A DNA stretch of 57,296 nucleotides. Origin: Bacillota bacterium. GTDB lineage: Bacteria > Bacillota > UBA4882 > UBA8346. The stretch is from NCBI GenBank assembly GCA_012735315.1, contig JAAYHS010000087.1:1-57296 (forward strand), in the 5' to 3' direction. The position numbers and the translations under genes were made by a program. Of the stretch, positions 17,500 to 25,416 are shown piece after piece; position 1 is the stretch's first letter; every line of letters starts with the position of its first letter. The notes under the pieces were generated by a model, which worked only from the letters and a program-made list of their open reading frames with translations, was not told the DNA's origin and did not search any database.

Positions 17500-18264
17500 T
17501 CAATCATGATAAATGTTGACCGGCGCCAATTCCACCTCTCCCCAGACCGCAATTCGGCCGTCTTTGATCGCCAGAGCCCCTCTAATTCCGGGAATGTTTT
17601 GCAAAAAAGAAATGGTTTTCGACAGATCGGCGCTTGTTCGGATCCGGTTTGCCCCGGCGGTGGCGGCGGCGTCGGCCAAAGAAAGGTCGGATGCGATTAC
17701 CGTTACCGCGTCCGCTGTTCCAAAACTCAACGATGGTCCCAGCTTTCCCGAAGAAGTGCAAATGCCGATCCCTTTAGGTTGGGGCGGTATCAGCAAACCG
17801 ATCTTTGGAGAAATGTTCAATCCGGCCAAAACCCCGACCACTCTTTCTTGAAGCGAGCGCAGATAAATATCGCCGCCGTTTTCAATAATTAATTCCGGAA
17901 CGGTTTCCGGGTCGAATTCATTCCCAAGCATCGCGACGATGGCTCCGGCAACCGCGGCCATCGGACCGACGCCCGTTAAATTCGAAGCGCGAATCATCAA
18001 GCGAATCATTTCCGGGGCCTCGGGGTCGTCCGGCCAAGGAGTCAGAGTTTTCCGGAAATCCGGATGATTATAAATATATTCTTTCAACTGGCGGCGGTAA
18101 AACTTTAATAACCGGGTAAGCTCCGTTTTGAGATCCTGTTTCGATAACACAAAAAGGTCGCTTTCGCCGATGACGACCCGGTATTTTAACAGATCCTCCG
18201 CCGCGAAAGAACCGCGATAGTTCCTATCTACATCGGGGCGTTTTGGATATTCCGGATCGGCCAT
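17500..18264 (-). CDS. UPF0280 family protein (ApbE-like), homocysteine-synthesis associated
   Basis: A 254-residue UPF0280 protein. It shows ASNLTGVGPMAAVAGAIVAM, then ENGGDIYLR and GICTSSGKLGPSLSFGTADAVTV, which resemble the flavin-transfer protein ApbE. In methanogens a UPF0280 protein is genetically linked to the DUF39 and NIL-ferredoxin proteins that make homocysteine. Here it starts one base after the ferredoxin stop, as the third gene of the SAM-riboswitch operon. Its exact reaction is not established. Confidence 0.88.
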   Translation of the reverse strand: MADPEYPKRPDVDRNYRGSFAAEDLLKYRVVIGESDLFVLSKQDLKTELTRLLKFYRRQLKEYIYNHPDFRKTLTPWPDDPEAPEMIRLMIRASNLTGVGPMAAVAGAIVAMLGNEFDPETVPELIIENGGDIYLRSLQERVVGVLAGLNISPKIGLLIPPQPKGIGICTSSGKLGPSLSFGTADAVTVIASDLSLADAAATAGANRIRTSADLSKTISFLQNIPGIRGALAIKDGRIAVWGEVELAPVNIYHD

Positions 18265-18265
18265 T

Positions 18266-18676
18266 TTAAAAACTCACTTTGATTATTCCCATCGGACAAG
18301 CCGTTACGCAAGATTCGCACACAATGCACAGTTCCTTGTCGAACTTTAATTTCCATTCCGGGGGAGCGATACTTAAGGCATTGGAGCGACAAACCGCGGT
18401 GCAGCTGCCGCAATGGACGCATTCCGGTTCGTTAAAGACGATCTCCTTGCTGACGGGTTCGACGATAACCCCTTGTTTTTTTAAAAAATCGATCCCGGCT
18501 TGGATTCTTTTCTCGTCTCCATTGGATAACTCCAGCACCAATTTCCCTTCTTCACCGGGAGTGATCTTCGCTTTTAAGATATTGATGGCCAAGTCGTAAT
18601 CTTTAACCAAATGATAAGTGATCGGCATCTCGGTCAATTCCGGAGGGAAGGTGAGGACAACTTTTCGTTTAGCCAT
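18266..18676 (-). CDS. NIL-domain 2x[4Fe-4S] ferredoxin
   Basis: 136 residues from ATG 18676, placed by AGGAGG seven bases upstream. The same frame extends further upstream inside the DUF39 gene but is not the protein. Residues 1-75 form a NIL domain (also found on methionine transporter ATPases), followed by two cluster motifs, CVHCGSCTAVCRSNAL and CIVCESCVTACPMGI. It corresponds to the methanogen ferredoxin partner of DUF39, thought to supply electrons for sulfur incorporation. Its start overlaps the DUF39 stop region. Confidence 0.93.
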   Translation of the reverse strand: MAKRKVVLTFPPELTEMPITYHLVKDYDLAINILKAKITPGEEGKLVLELSNGDEKRIQAGIDFLKKQGVIVEPVSKEIVFNEPECVHCGSCTAVCRSNALSIAPPEWKLKFDKELCIVCESCVTACPMGIIKVSF

Positions 18677-18677
18677 T

Positions 18678-19841
18678 TTAAACCTCCTGCTCCAAGACTT
18701 CTTCCAATGTATGTACCTTCGTTTCCAGCGGTAAGGATTGGACCGGTTCCGTGAGCAAGAACCGCCCTTTGGCGATCCATTCTTTAAGGATGTAAGCGAT
18801 TTGGCGCGCATGATACAGTGAAGATAACGGCGCCGTCGGCACCTTCTTGCCGTTAATCGTAATCGAGCCGGAACGGAGTTCCTCATAGCTTACCAGCCCA
18901 AAATTGGGCCGGGAACGTTTGGGGACGCTATAGTCTAAGATCGTCGTTTTGATCTCCCGGTTGGAAATCGCGGTCTGTTTTAAAATTTCTTCATCTAAAA
19001 CCGGAATCGGAATTCCGACGCCCACGTACATGCTCACTCCATAACGGTCGAAGAGCGCCGCCCGAAGGAACTGGTGGTTCATCTGTTTCAAATCTCCGAT
19101 TAAAGCCAGAGTTCCGGCGGTGCTAACCGGAATACCGTTGGCGTCACGAGTTTGGCCGGGATTGTGTTGGGTGCCCTCCCAAGCGACGTATCCGATTCCT
19201 CCCCCGAGAAAGATCCGGGTGCCGATTCCGATGGTCCGGTAATAAGGATCGTTCAGCAGCGGGCTCAATTCTCCGGCTGTGGAATAATTGGCGTTTCCGA
19301 AATTAGGCAAAAGCGTTCCCATATAGGTATAAATGGTACGGTTGGAGGAGTTCACGGCCACCGGGTAGTTTTGGTAAGCGTTCCTCGGGTTAAAGAGATA
19401 AGCTTGATTAAGGTCGTTCAGCCCGATTTTGGTCTTGATCTCCTTGCGCGGATAACAATCGGTGCCGTAAGAAGCGGCTTTTAATTCCACCTTTTCGCCG
19501 CGCACCAAGGCCTCAATCACATGGGCGCCGCCGTAAGCGAAGCCTTTGGTCTCCGAAAGTTCGGTGGCGCCGATATAGGCGTCGACCGCGGCGATTCCGG
19601 CATACGCCGGAACGTCGTTGAGCCATACTTTGGCCATGCGAATCGGCGGATCGGAGTGGCCGAAGTTTATAAAAGCTCCCGAAGAACACATCGGTCCGAA
19701 AGTAGCGGTGGTAACCACGTCAACCTCACGGGCGGCGGCGGAATAACCTTTCTCTTTAACGACCTCGATGATTTCCTCCGCCGTAAAAACCACCGCTTTG
19801 CCTTGTCTGATTTTATCATTGATCTCCGCATAAGTTTTCAC
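18678..19841 (-). CDS. DUF39 homocysteine biosynthesis protein
   Basis: A 387-residue DUF39 protein. The N-terminal KTYAEINDKIRQGKAVV and the conserved TATFGPMCSSGAFINFG, including an invariant Cys, are clear. Methanogen homologues, working with a NIL-ferredoxin, convert aspartate semialdehyde and sulfide to homocysteine. The C-terminal CBS domains found in some archaeal members are absent. The GTG at 19841 follows GAGGTG. It is the first gene of the operon behind the SAM-I riboswitch, so expression should rise when SAM is scarce, which fits a methionine precursor role. Confidence 0.92.
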   Translation of the reverse strand: MKTYAEINDKIRQGKAVVFTAEEIIEVVKEKGYSAAAREVDVVTTATFGPMCSSGAFINFGHSDPPIRMAKVWLNDVPAYAGIAAVDAYIGATELSETKGFAYGGAHVIEALVRGEKVELKAASYGTDCYPRKEIKTKIGLNDLNQAYLFNPRNAYQNYPVAVNSSNRTIYTYMGTLLPNFGNANYSTAGELSPLLNDPYYRTIGIGTRIFLGGGIGYVAWEGTQHNPGQTRDANGIPVSTAGTLALIGDLKQMNHQFLRAALFDRYGVSMYVGVGIPIPVLDEEILKQTAISNREIKTTILDYSVPKRSRPNFGLVSYEELRSGSITINGKKVPTAPLSSLYHARQIAYILKEWIAKGRFLLTEPVQSLPLETKVHTLEEVLEQEV

Positions 19842-19911
19842 TGTCGAACAACACCTCGCTCATAATTCAGCGCTTTTGGATTCTCGAAACCGGCTTTTGT
19901 AAAATACGCCA

Positions 19912-20049
19912 AATAAAAAAACCTCGTAAAGAGGCTATCCGAAAAAGCCTCTCATCTTTCAGGAATACCTGCTGGATTTGGCACATTTTCACTTGCGTGA
20001 CGGTTGCCGAGGTTTCAATGGGCCAGGTCCCTCCGCCTCTCTTGATGAG
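19912..20049 (-). promoter_or_regulatory. SAM-I (S-box) riboswitch with terminator
   Basis: Minus-strand aptamer starting CTCATCAAGAGAGG, with GGAGGGACCTGGCCC, TGAAACCTCGGCAACC, TGTGCCAAATCCAGCAGG and the closing GAAAGATGAGAGG, all hallmarks of the S-box. The expression platform is a terminator AGCCTC/GAGGTT followed by a T run (19936-19915). The P1 3' strand AGAGGC can instead pair with GCCTCT as antiterminator. SAM binding should therefore stop transcription before the homocysteine genes. Confidence 0.96.
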
Positions 20050-20084
20050 CAAAGCTAAACCGATTCTTTTTTTATTTCTTATAA

Positions 20085-20113
20085 ACTATACCACTTGATA
20101 GGATCACTGTCAA
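20085..20113 (-). promoter_or_regulatory. Promoter of the SAM-riboswitch operon
   Basis: Minus-strand TTGACA (20113-20108), 17-bp spacer, TATAGT (20090-20085): a near-perfect sigma-A promoter about 35 bases upstream of the aptamer. Confidence 0.9.
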
Positions 20114-20339
20114 TAAAAGTATTGTTTATTTTTTGTAACCGGCGGCGTTGACTTCGGTTTTTGCTGTCGGCTGTTAAATCAATCCGAAATCAGGCGTCAA
20201 AGCAGTCTTGAGGGGAAGAATCCGCATTTAAAATCAGTTAATTTAAACCGCGAATCAATTGTCATCTCGATTCAATTATTTTATAATGGATTAAATAACT
20301 ATACCCATCCTGGGTCTTAGATGAAAGATAAGTTTTTAT

Positions 20340-20401
20340 CTGTGTTTCTGCGTCTCCGTGGCTAAAATCATTATTGGCCACAGAGACACAGAGGCGCGGA
20401 G
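20340..20401. repeat. Palindromic dispersed repeat, copy 2 (upstream of apgM)
   Basis: This is the inverted-orientation partner of 11431-11493. It reads TGCGTCTCCGTGGCTAAAA, then the centre TCATTATTGG and the arm CCACAGAGACACAGAG. Identity to the reverse complement of copy 1 is high, with a handful of mismatches mostly at the ends. The rest of the 20114-20457 gap shows nothing else I can identify. Confidence 0.88.
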
Positions 20402-20457
20402 AAAGATTAAAACAAAAGTTTTTTTCGAAATGGATTTTTAAATCTTAACGAAACAAG

Positions 20458-21687
20458 GTGATCAAACTGAAATACTTGGTGATTTTGACTGATGGAGCGG
20501 CCGATTATCCCCTCGAAAAGCTGGGCGGGAAAACACCGTTTCAAGTTAGCAGGAAACCGAATATCAATCGCCTGTCCCAACTTGGCGAGGTCGGTCTGGT
20601 TAGAACGGTCCCGCCCGGAATGTCTCCCGGCAGCGATGTCGCCAATTTAGCGGTGCTGGGTTACGACCCCCGTCGCTATTATACCGGACGATCTCCCCTG
20701 GAAGCGATTAGTATCGGAGTCGACTTGGCGCCGTCGGATGTCGCTTTCCGGTGCAATCTGGTTACTCTTTCCGATGCTTCATCCTTGGAAGAAAAAACGA
20801 TGGTGGACTATAGCGCCGGCGAAATCTCCACGGAAGAAGCGAAAATTATCATTTCCGATTTGGCGAAGAGTTTGAATTCTTCGGAAATCAGCTTTTACCC
20901 CGGCGTCAGTTACCGGCATTTGATGGTTTGGCATCATGCGCCTTCCGATTGCCGTTTGACCCCGCCCCATGATATCAGCGATCGGGTCATCGGAAGTTTC
21001 CTGCCTCAAGGAGAATGCGCCCCCAAATTACTGGCCTTAATGAAAGAAAGCCAAAAAATCCTGGCAAACCACCCCGTAAACCAGGAACGTAAACAGAAAG
21101 GGCTTCGCCCGGCAAATTCCATTTGGTTTTGGGGCGAAGGCCGGAAACCTAATATCAAAAGGTTTGACGAGAAGTACGGACTTAAGGGGTCGGTTATTTC
21201 CGCGGTCGATCTGGCAAAAGGTTTGGGGATCTCCGCCGGCTTGAGGGCAATCAATGTCCCGGGCGCCACCGGCAACATTCATACCAATTTTAAAGGCAAG
21301 GCGGAAGCGGTCTTGAAAGCGTTTACGGAAGGTGACGACTTTGTCTATTTACATATCGAAGCCCCCGATGAAGCCGGGCATCAAGGCGATATCGAAACCA
21401 AAATTAAAGCCATCGAAAGGATCGACGAGGTTTTGGGGATTATCCTGACCGAACTTCCCAAAATAGCAGCCGACTTTAAAGTGCTCCTGTTGCCGGATCA
21501 CCCCACACCGCTCGCCTTAAAGACCCATACCGCGGATCCGGTTCCCTATGTCATCTACTGGAGCAACAGCGTTAACGGCAAACATTCAACGCCGGAATTC
21601 GACGAAGTATCCGCCGCCGGTACGGGAATCTTCATCGAGGAAGGACACCGGCTGATGGATCGTTTTATCGAGGGCCGACCCGATTGA
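20458..21687 (+). CDS. apgM: Cofactor-independent phosphoglycerate mutase, archaeal type
   Basis: ApgM interconverts 3- and 2-phosphoglycerate without 2,3-bisphosphoglycerate, using metals. The 409-residue protein has the family start KYLVILTDGAADYP, the nucleophile region PGMSPGSDVANLAVLGYDP, and the metal ligands EAPDEAGHQGD and LLLPDHPTPLALKTHT. GTG 20458 is the first conventional start but has no ribosome binding site. AAGGTGAT is placed for CTG 20467, which would give the typical MKYLVI start, so a rare CTG initiation is possible. It stands alone on the plus strand and its 3' end overlaps the end of rsmB by 23 bases. Confidence 0.92.
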   Translation: MIKLKYLVILTDGAADYPLEKLGGKTPFQVSRKPNINRLSQLGEVGLVRTVPPGMSPGSDVANLAVLGYDPRRYYTGRSPLEAISIGVDLAPSDVAFRCNLVTLSDASSLEEKTMVDYSAGEISTEEAKIIISDLAKSLNSSEISFYPGVSYRHLMVWHHAPSDCRLTPPHDISDRVIGSFLPQGECAPKLLALMKESQKILANHPVNQERKQKGLRPANSIWFWGEGRKPNIKRFDEKYGLKGSVISAVDLAKGLGISAGLRAINVPGATGNIHTNFKGKAEAVLKAFTEGDDFVYLHIEAPDEAGHQGDIETKIKAIERIDEVLGIILTELPKIAADFKVLLLPDHPTPLALKTHTADPVPYVIYWSNSVNGKHSTPEFDEVSAAGTGIFIEEGHRLMDRFIEGRPD

Positions 21688-23035
21688 GCCGGCACATGAA
21701 AAAGCCGTCTCCACCGTCGGGTATCGGTAAGAGCGTCGCCCATTTAGATTCCGGCTCCGTCAAATACGAACCGATCCCGGAAGGCAAATGTTCCCGGTAA
21801 GATTCGATCCGGTAATCGCTGAAGTTTTCAAGAAACCATTTTATTTGATCTTGGTTTTCCTCCGGTTCCAAGGTGCAAGTGCTGTAGACCAATCGGCCGC
21901 CCGGTCTCACCAAACGGGCGGCTTGCCGTAAGATTTCCCGCTGCAAACCGACCAGCGCCGGGATATCCTCGGGGCGTCTGCGGTAGCGGGCGTCAACCCT
22001 CCGGCGCAATACTCCCGTGCCCGAACAGGGGGCGTCTACCAAAACCGCGTCCGCCGCCGGGAGGTTCTCCGGCGCAAAATTACGGGCATCGCCTAAAACC
22101 GGTTCGATACTTTTCAGTTTTAAACGGGCGGCATTCTCTTTGATTAACTCGACTTTATGCGGGTGATCGTCGACGCTCAAGATCCGGCATTGATCAGCGG
22201 TTAACTCCGCCAGATGAGTGCTTTTGCCGCCCGGAGCGGCGCAGAGATCGATGATGGTTTCGCCGGGACGAGGATCCAGCAAATGCGCGACCAACATTGA
22301 ACTCTCATCCTGGACGAATATTCGGCCGTCGCGGAACGGGCCGAAATCTTCCAACGGACACGGCAATTCCGGGAAGGTAATCGCTTCCGCCAAAAATAAA
22401 CCCGGCCGCCAAGGTATTCCCAGTTTCGTCAATTCGGATTTAAAAGCGGAAACGTCCGTCCGGTTTTGGTTGATGCGGACGGTCAAGGGCGGTTGTTGAT
22501 TATCGATTTTTAAAATCCTTTCGGTAGCCTCGGGCCCGTAACGTTTTAACCAGCGTTCCACCAGCCATTGGGGATGAGAATACTCCAGCGCCAAATAGCC
22601 GACCGGATCCGTTTCCCGCTCCGGAAAGGCGATCCGGTCACGAGAGCGTAGAAAATTACGGAGCACCCCATTGACCAGCCCGGCCAAACCGGCGAATTTG
22701 GTTTTTTTAATCTCCGCGACCGCCGCGTGGACCACCGCGTGTTCCGGAATTTCGGGACGAATCAGTAATTGATAAATCGCGAGCCTGAGGATGTTTTTGA
22801 CCGGTGTCTTTAATGAATCCAAAGGACGGCTGAGCAGCCGTCCCAAAATAAAATCGATCTTTAACAAGTGACGCGCGGAGCCATATACCAGTTCACTGCA
22901 AAAATCTTTTTCCCGCCGGGCGACTTGGTTGTATTGATTCAACACCCGGGCCAAGGCCAAGTTCAGATAAGCGTCGTCTTTTTCATATTGGTCCAGGACC
23001 AAGCGGGCCAAATGCCGGCCGCTAATATTAGTCAT
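21665..23035 (-). CDS. rsmB: 16S rRNA m5C967 methyltransferase
   Basis: RsmB methylates C967 of 16S rRNA using SAM. From ATG 23035 (MTNISGRHLARLVL) the protein is 456 residues; an upstream extension in the same frame lies within the preceding gene. The N-terminal NusB-like RNA-binding domain (residues 1-140) is followed by the Rossmann methyltransferase with DLCAAPGGKSTHLAEL, the DAPCSGTG motif and the STCTLEPEENQ motif. These contain the two catalytic cysteines. It overlaps the upstream metallopeptidase gene by eight bases and lies in the conserved def-fmt-yugP-rsmB order. Confidence 0.95.
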   Translation of the reverse strand: MTNISGRHLARLVLDQYEKDDAYLNLALARVLNQYNQVARREKDFCSELVYGSARHLLKIDFILGRLLSRPLDSLKTPVKNILRLAIYQLLIRPEIPEHAVVHAAVAEIKKTKFAGLAGLVNGVLRNFLRSRDRIAFPERETDPVGYLALEYSHPQWLVERWLKRYGPEATERILKIDNQQPPLTVRINQNRTDVSAFKSELTKLGIPWRPGLFLAEAITFPELPCPLEDFGPFRDGRIFVQDESSMLVAHLLDPRPGETIIDLCAAPGGKSTHLAELTADQCRILSVDDHPHKVELIKENAARLKLKSIEPVLGDARNFAPENLPAADAVLVDAPCSGTGVLRRRVDARYRRRPEDIPALVGLQREILRQAARLVRPGGRLVYSTCTLEPEENQDQIKWFLENFSDYRIESYREHLPSGIGSYLTEPESKWATLLPIPDGGDGFFMCRLNRVGPR

Positions 23036-23723
23036 CGCGACTTCCCCGGATAAATAACATCCGTAACAGTTGTAAAATCGCCGTCGCCGCCGCCGCCACA
23101 TACGTTAAAGCGGCAGCGTTTAACACTTTTTGAGCACCGCTGATTTCCGCGCCGGGCATTAAGTAACCGCTTTCGCCGAGTAACGCCAAAGCGCGTTTGC
23201 TGGCGTTAAATTCAACCGGTAAAGTAAGAATCGTGAAACCGACAAAGAACGAGAATAAGATGATCCCCAAATCGATCAGAAAGTTGCTGGCGCCCCCGCC
23301 GAAAATCAAACCGAGAAAAAACAGGAAAAAGCCGAGATTGGAACCGAGACTCGCCACCGGAAAAATTCCGTTTCTGATAGCTAAAGGCGCATAAGCTTCG
23401 GAATGTTGGAGGGCATGGCCGGCTTCATGGGCGGCGACGCCGTAGGCCGCCAACGACCGCCCGTGATAAACAGCGGGAGAAAGTCTTAATACCCGGGAGC
23501 GCGGATCATAATGGTCCGACAAATTTCCCGGGGTCAGTTCCACCGGAACATCATACAAATTGCCGCGATCCAAGATTTCCCTGGCCACTTGAGCTCCGGT
23601 TCGTCCGGAGGCCGCCCGCACATCTTGGTATTTGTTAAAGGTGGATTGTACTTTGTACTGGGCGTAAAGGGTAAAAATGATCGCCGGGATTAACAGGATA
23701 AAAGTAGGATCGTAATAAAACAT
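23028..23723 (-). CDS. yugP: YugP-type membrane zinc metallopeptidase
   Basis: A 231-residue neutral zinc metallopeptidase of the B. subtilis YugP family. One membrane span lies at residues 5-22 and further hydrophobic segments from about 115 onward. The active site is in YGVAAHEAGHALQHSEAY (HExxH at 99-103). Members commonly sit between fmt and rsmB in Firmicutes, as here. Their substrate is unknown. ATG 23723 follows GGAGGAGA. Confidence 0.92.
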   Translation of the reverse strand: MFYYDPTFILLIPAIIFTLYAQYKVQSTFNKYQDVRAASGRTGAQVAREILDRGNLYDVPVELTPGNLSDHYDPRSRVLRLSPAVYHGRSLAAYGVAAHEAGHALQHSEAYAPLAIRNGIFPVASLGSNLGFFLFFLGLIFGGGASNFLIDLGIILFSFFVGFTILTLPVEFNASKRALALLGESGYLMPGAEISGAQKVLNAAALTYVAAAATAILQLLRMLFIRGSRDD

Positions 23724-23765
23724 CGCCGTCTCCTCCTCGCCTAAACGTTTAGTTATTAGATTATA

Positions 23766-24737
23766 TCATAAATTAATTTCCATCTCCCGGCAGAGACGCA
23801 TTCCCGGTTTGATACAACGCCCGTTGGCGCAATCAAACGCGGACATCGCCTTTTTCCCCGCCGGCTGGATTTTGGTAATCAATAAAGGCCGATCTCCGGT
23901 AGCCACCAATAAACCTTGATTTTTAACGACTTTCAGAATTCCTCCCGGTCCGCAACCGTCGGAATTACCGGCTTCATCATCGCTGTCGCTTATTTTGGTT
24001 TCCAATATTTTAAAACGTTCGCATCTAAAAAAAGTTTCCGCGCCGGGCTGCGGCGCCAAGGCCCGAACCAAATTATGGATCTTGGCGGCCGGTTCTCCCC
24101 AATCAATACAATATTCTTCCGGTTTAATTTTAGGCGCGATAGTCGCAAATCGATCATCCTGCGGAATCCGGGGCGCGTTACCCGCCTCGATCGCTTTCAG
24201 AGTGCGGATTAACACCTGCCCTCCCAGTTCAGCCAGACGGCAATATAAACCGGCGTAGTTTTCAGCGGCGGCAATCGCCGTTTCTTCCTGAAAGATAATA
24301 TCCCCGGTATCCCATCCTTCATTCAGATACATGGTGGTAATTCCGGTGGTTGTTTCGCCGTTAAGCAAGACCGCGCGAATCGGATCGGCGCCGCGATATT
24401 TCGGCAATAATGAGGCATGCACATTAATACAGCCGTACCGGGGTCCGTATAAAATCTGCGGCGGAATCTTTTGGCCGAAAGCGACCACCACCGCCAAATC
24501 GGGTTTTAATTCTTCAAATACCTTGAGAAAATCGGTCTCGGCGACCCGCTGCGGTTGCCAAACCGGAAGCCCGTTTTGGATGGCCAATAGTTTTACGGGG
24601 GAAGCTCGCAGCGCCATTCCTCTTCCCTTAGGGCGGTCCGGCTGGGTTACGACCCCGCAAATTTCGAAATTATTGACGATTAAATGCTTGAGACTCACGG
24701 CGGCGAACTCCGGAGTGCCCATAAATAAAATACGCAC
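23766..24737 (-). CDS. fmt: Methionyl-tRNA formyltransferase
   Basis: Fmt formylates initiator Met-tRNA using 10-formyl-tetrahydrofolate. The 323-residue protein starts MRILFMGTPEFAAVSLKHL. Its catalytic signature is in NVHASLLPKYRGADPI with the downstream GWDTGDI, and a C-terminal tRNA-binding domain is present. GTG 24737 follows AAAGGAG. It is preceded by def, the enzyme that removes the formyl group after synthesis, a standard pairing. Confidence 0.97.
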   Translation of the reverse strand: MRILFMGTPEFAAVSLKHLIVNNFEICGVVTQPDRPKGRGMALRASPVKLLAIQNGLPVWQPQRVAETDFLKVFEELKPDLAVVVAFGQKIPPQILYGPRYGCINVHASLLPKYRGADPIRAVLLNGETTTGITTMYLNEGWDTGDIIFQEETAIAAAENYAGLYCRLAELGGQVLIRTLKAIEAGNAPRIPQDDRFATIAPKIKPEEYCIDWGEPAAKIHNLVRALAPQPGAETFFRCERFKILETKISDSDDEAGNSDGCGPGGILKVVKNQGLLVATGDRPLLITKIQPAGKKAMSAFDCANGRCIKPGMRLCREMEINL

Positions 24738-24763
24738 TTGATACTCCTTTCCGCGCCCCGACT

Positions 24764-25231
24764 TCAGGGGTTATCGTTTTGTCCTTGTTTTTGCGAATCA
24801 AGATGATCGATGAACAAAATCCCGTTTAAATGATCGATCTCATGCTGAAAAGCACGGGCCAATAGCCCTTCTCCGGTTAAATTAATTTTATCCCCGTTAA
24901 GGTCCAAAGCGGAAACGGTCACCCGGTAAGCCCGGGTTATATATTCGTTGCGTCCGGGCAAAGAGAGGCAGCCCTCGACATCCCGTTCCTCGCCTTCCGC
25001 GGCGATGATTTCGGGATTGATCAAAACCAGCGGACCTTTACCGACGTCGATTACCACCATCCGTTCCGATATTCCCACCTGCGGCGCGGCCAATCCGACC
25101 CCATTGGCATGATACATGGTTTCCAACATATTTTTGGCCAAAACTTTTAATCTCTTGGTAATCTTGGTAATAGGCCGGGCTTTCCGGCGCAGCACCGGAT
25201 CTCCCTCGGTAATGATCTTTAATAAAGCCAC
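24764..25231 (-). CDS. def: Peptide deformylase
   Basis: Def removes the formyl group from nascent protein N-termini. The 155-residue protein has all three motifs: GVGLAAPQVG, EGCLSLPG with the metal-ligand Cys, and QHEIDHLNG with two His ligands and the catalytic Glu. GTG 25231 follows GAGGTG. It is of the short (type 1-like) class and is grouped with priA and fmt. Confidence 0.97.
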   Translation of the reverse strand: MALLKIITEGDPVLRRKARPITKITKRLKVLAKNMLETMYHANGVGLAAPQVGISERMVVIDVGKGPLVLINPEIIAAEGEERDVEGCLSLPGRNEYITRAYRVTVSALDLNGDKINLTGEGLLARAFQHEIDHLNGILFIDHLDSQKQGQNDNP

Positions 25232-25360
25232 TCAATACACCTCGTTTTCATTCATTCCTTGAATTAAATTTAAAATAAATCAATTTAGGTATATAAAAAC
25301 GTTCTAAATCCCTTCCGGGATCGGCTGTCCTTCACTAATGAAATTAGTATTATTCGTACT

Positions 25361-25400
25361 CGTGCTCGTGCTCAGCGAAGCGGTGCTCGTAATCGTCTTT
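25361..25400. repeat. Dispersed repeat of the CGTGCTCGTGCTC family, copy 1
   Basis: About 35 bases here (CGTGCTCGTGCTCAGCGAAG, continuing CGGTGCTCGTAATCG) are repeated exactly at 36032-36066 in the same orientation. It lies in the def-priA gap, close after the priA stop. Confidence 0.85.
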
Positions 25401-25416
25401 CTAAATAAATTTTAAT

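Noticed and set aside
18677-18886. N-terminal extension of the ferredoxin frame
   Set aside because: It overlaps the end of DUF39 with arginine-rich antisense-like codons. The AGGAGG site sets ATG 18676.
19867-20052. A 61-codon minus-strand frame
   Set aside because: It coincides with the SAM-I riboswitch and terminator. The RNA explains the sequence better.
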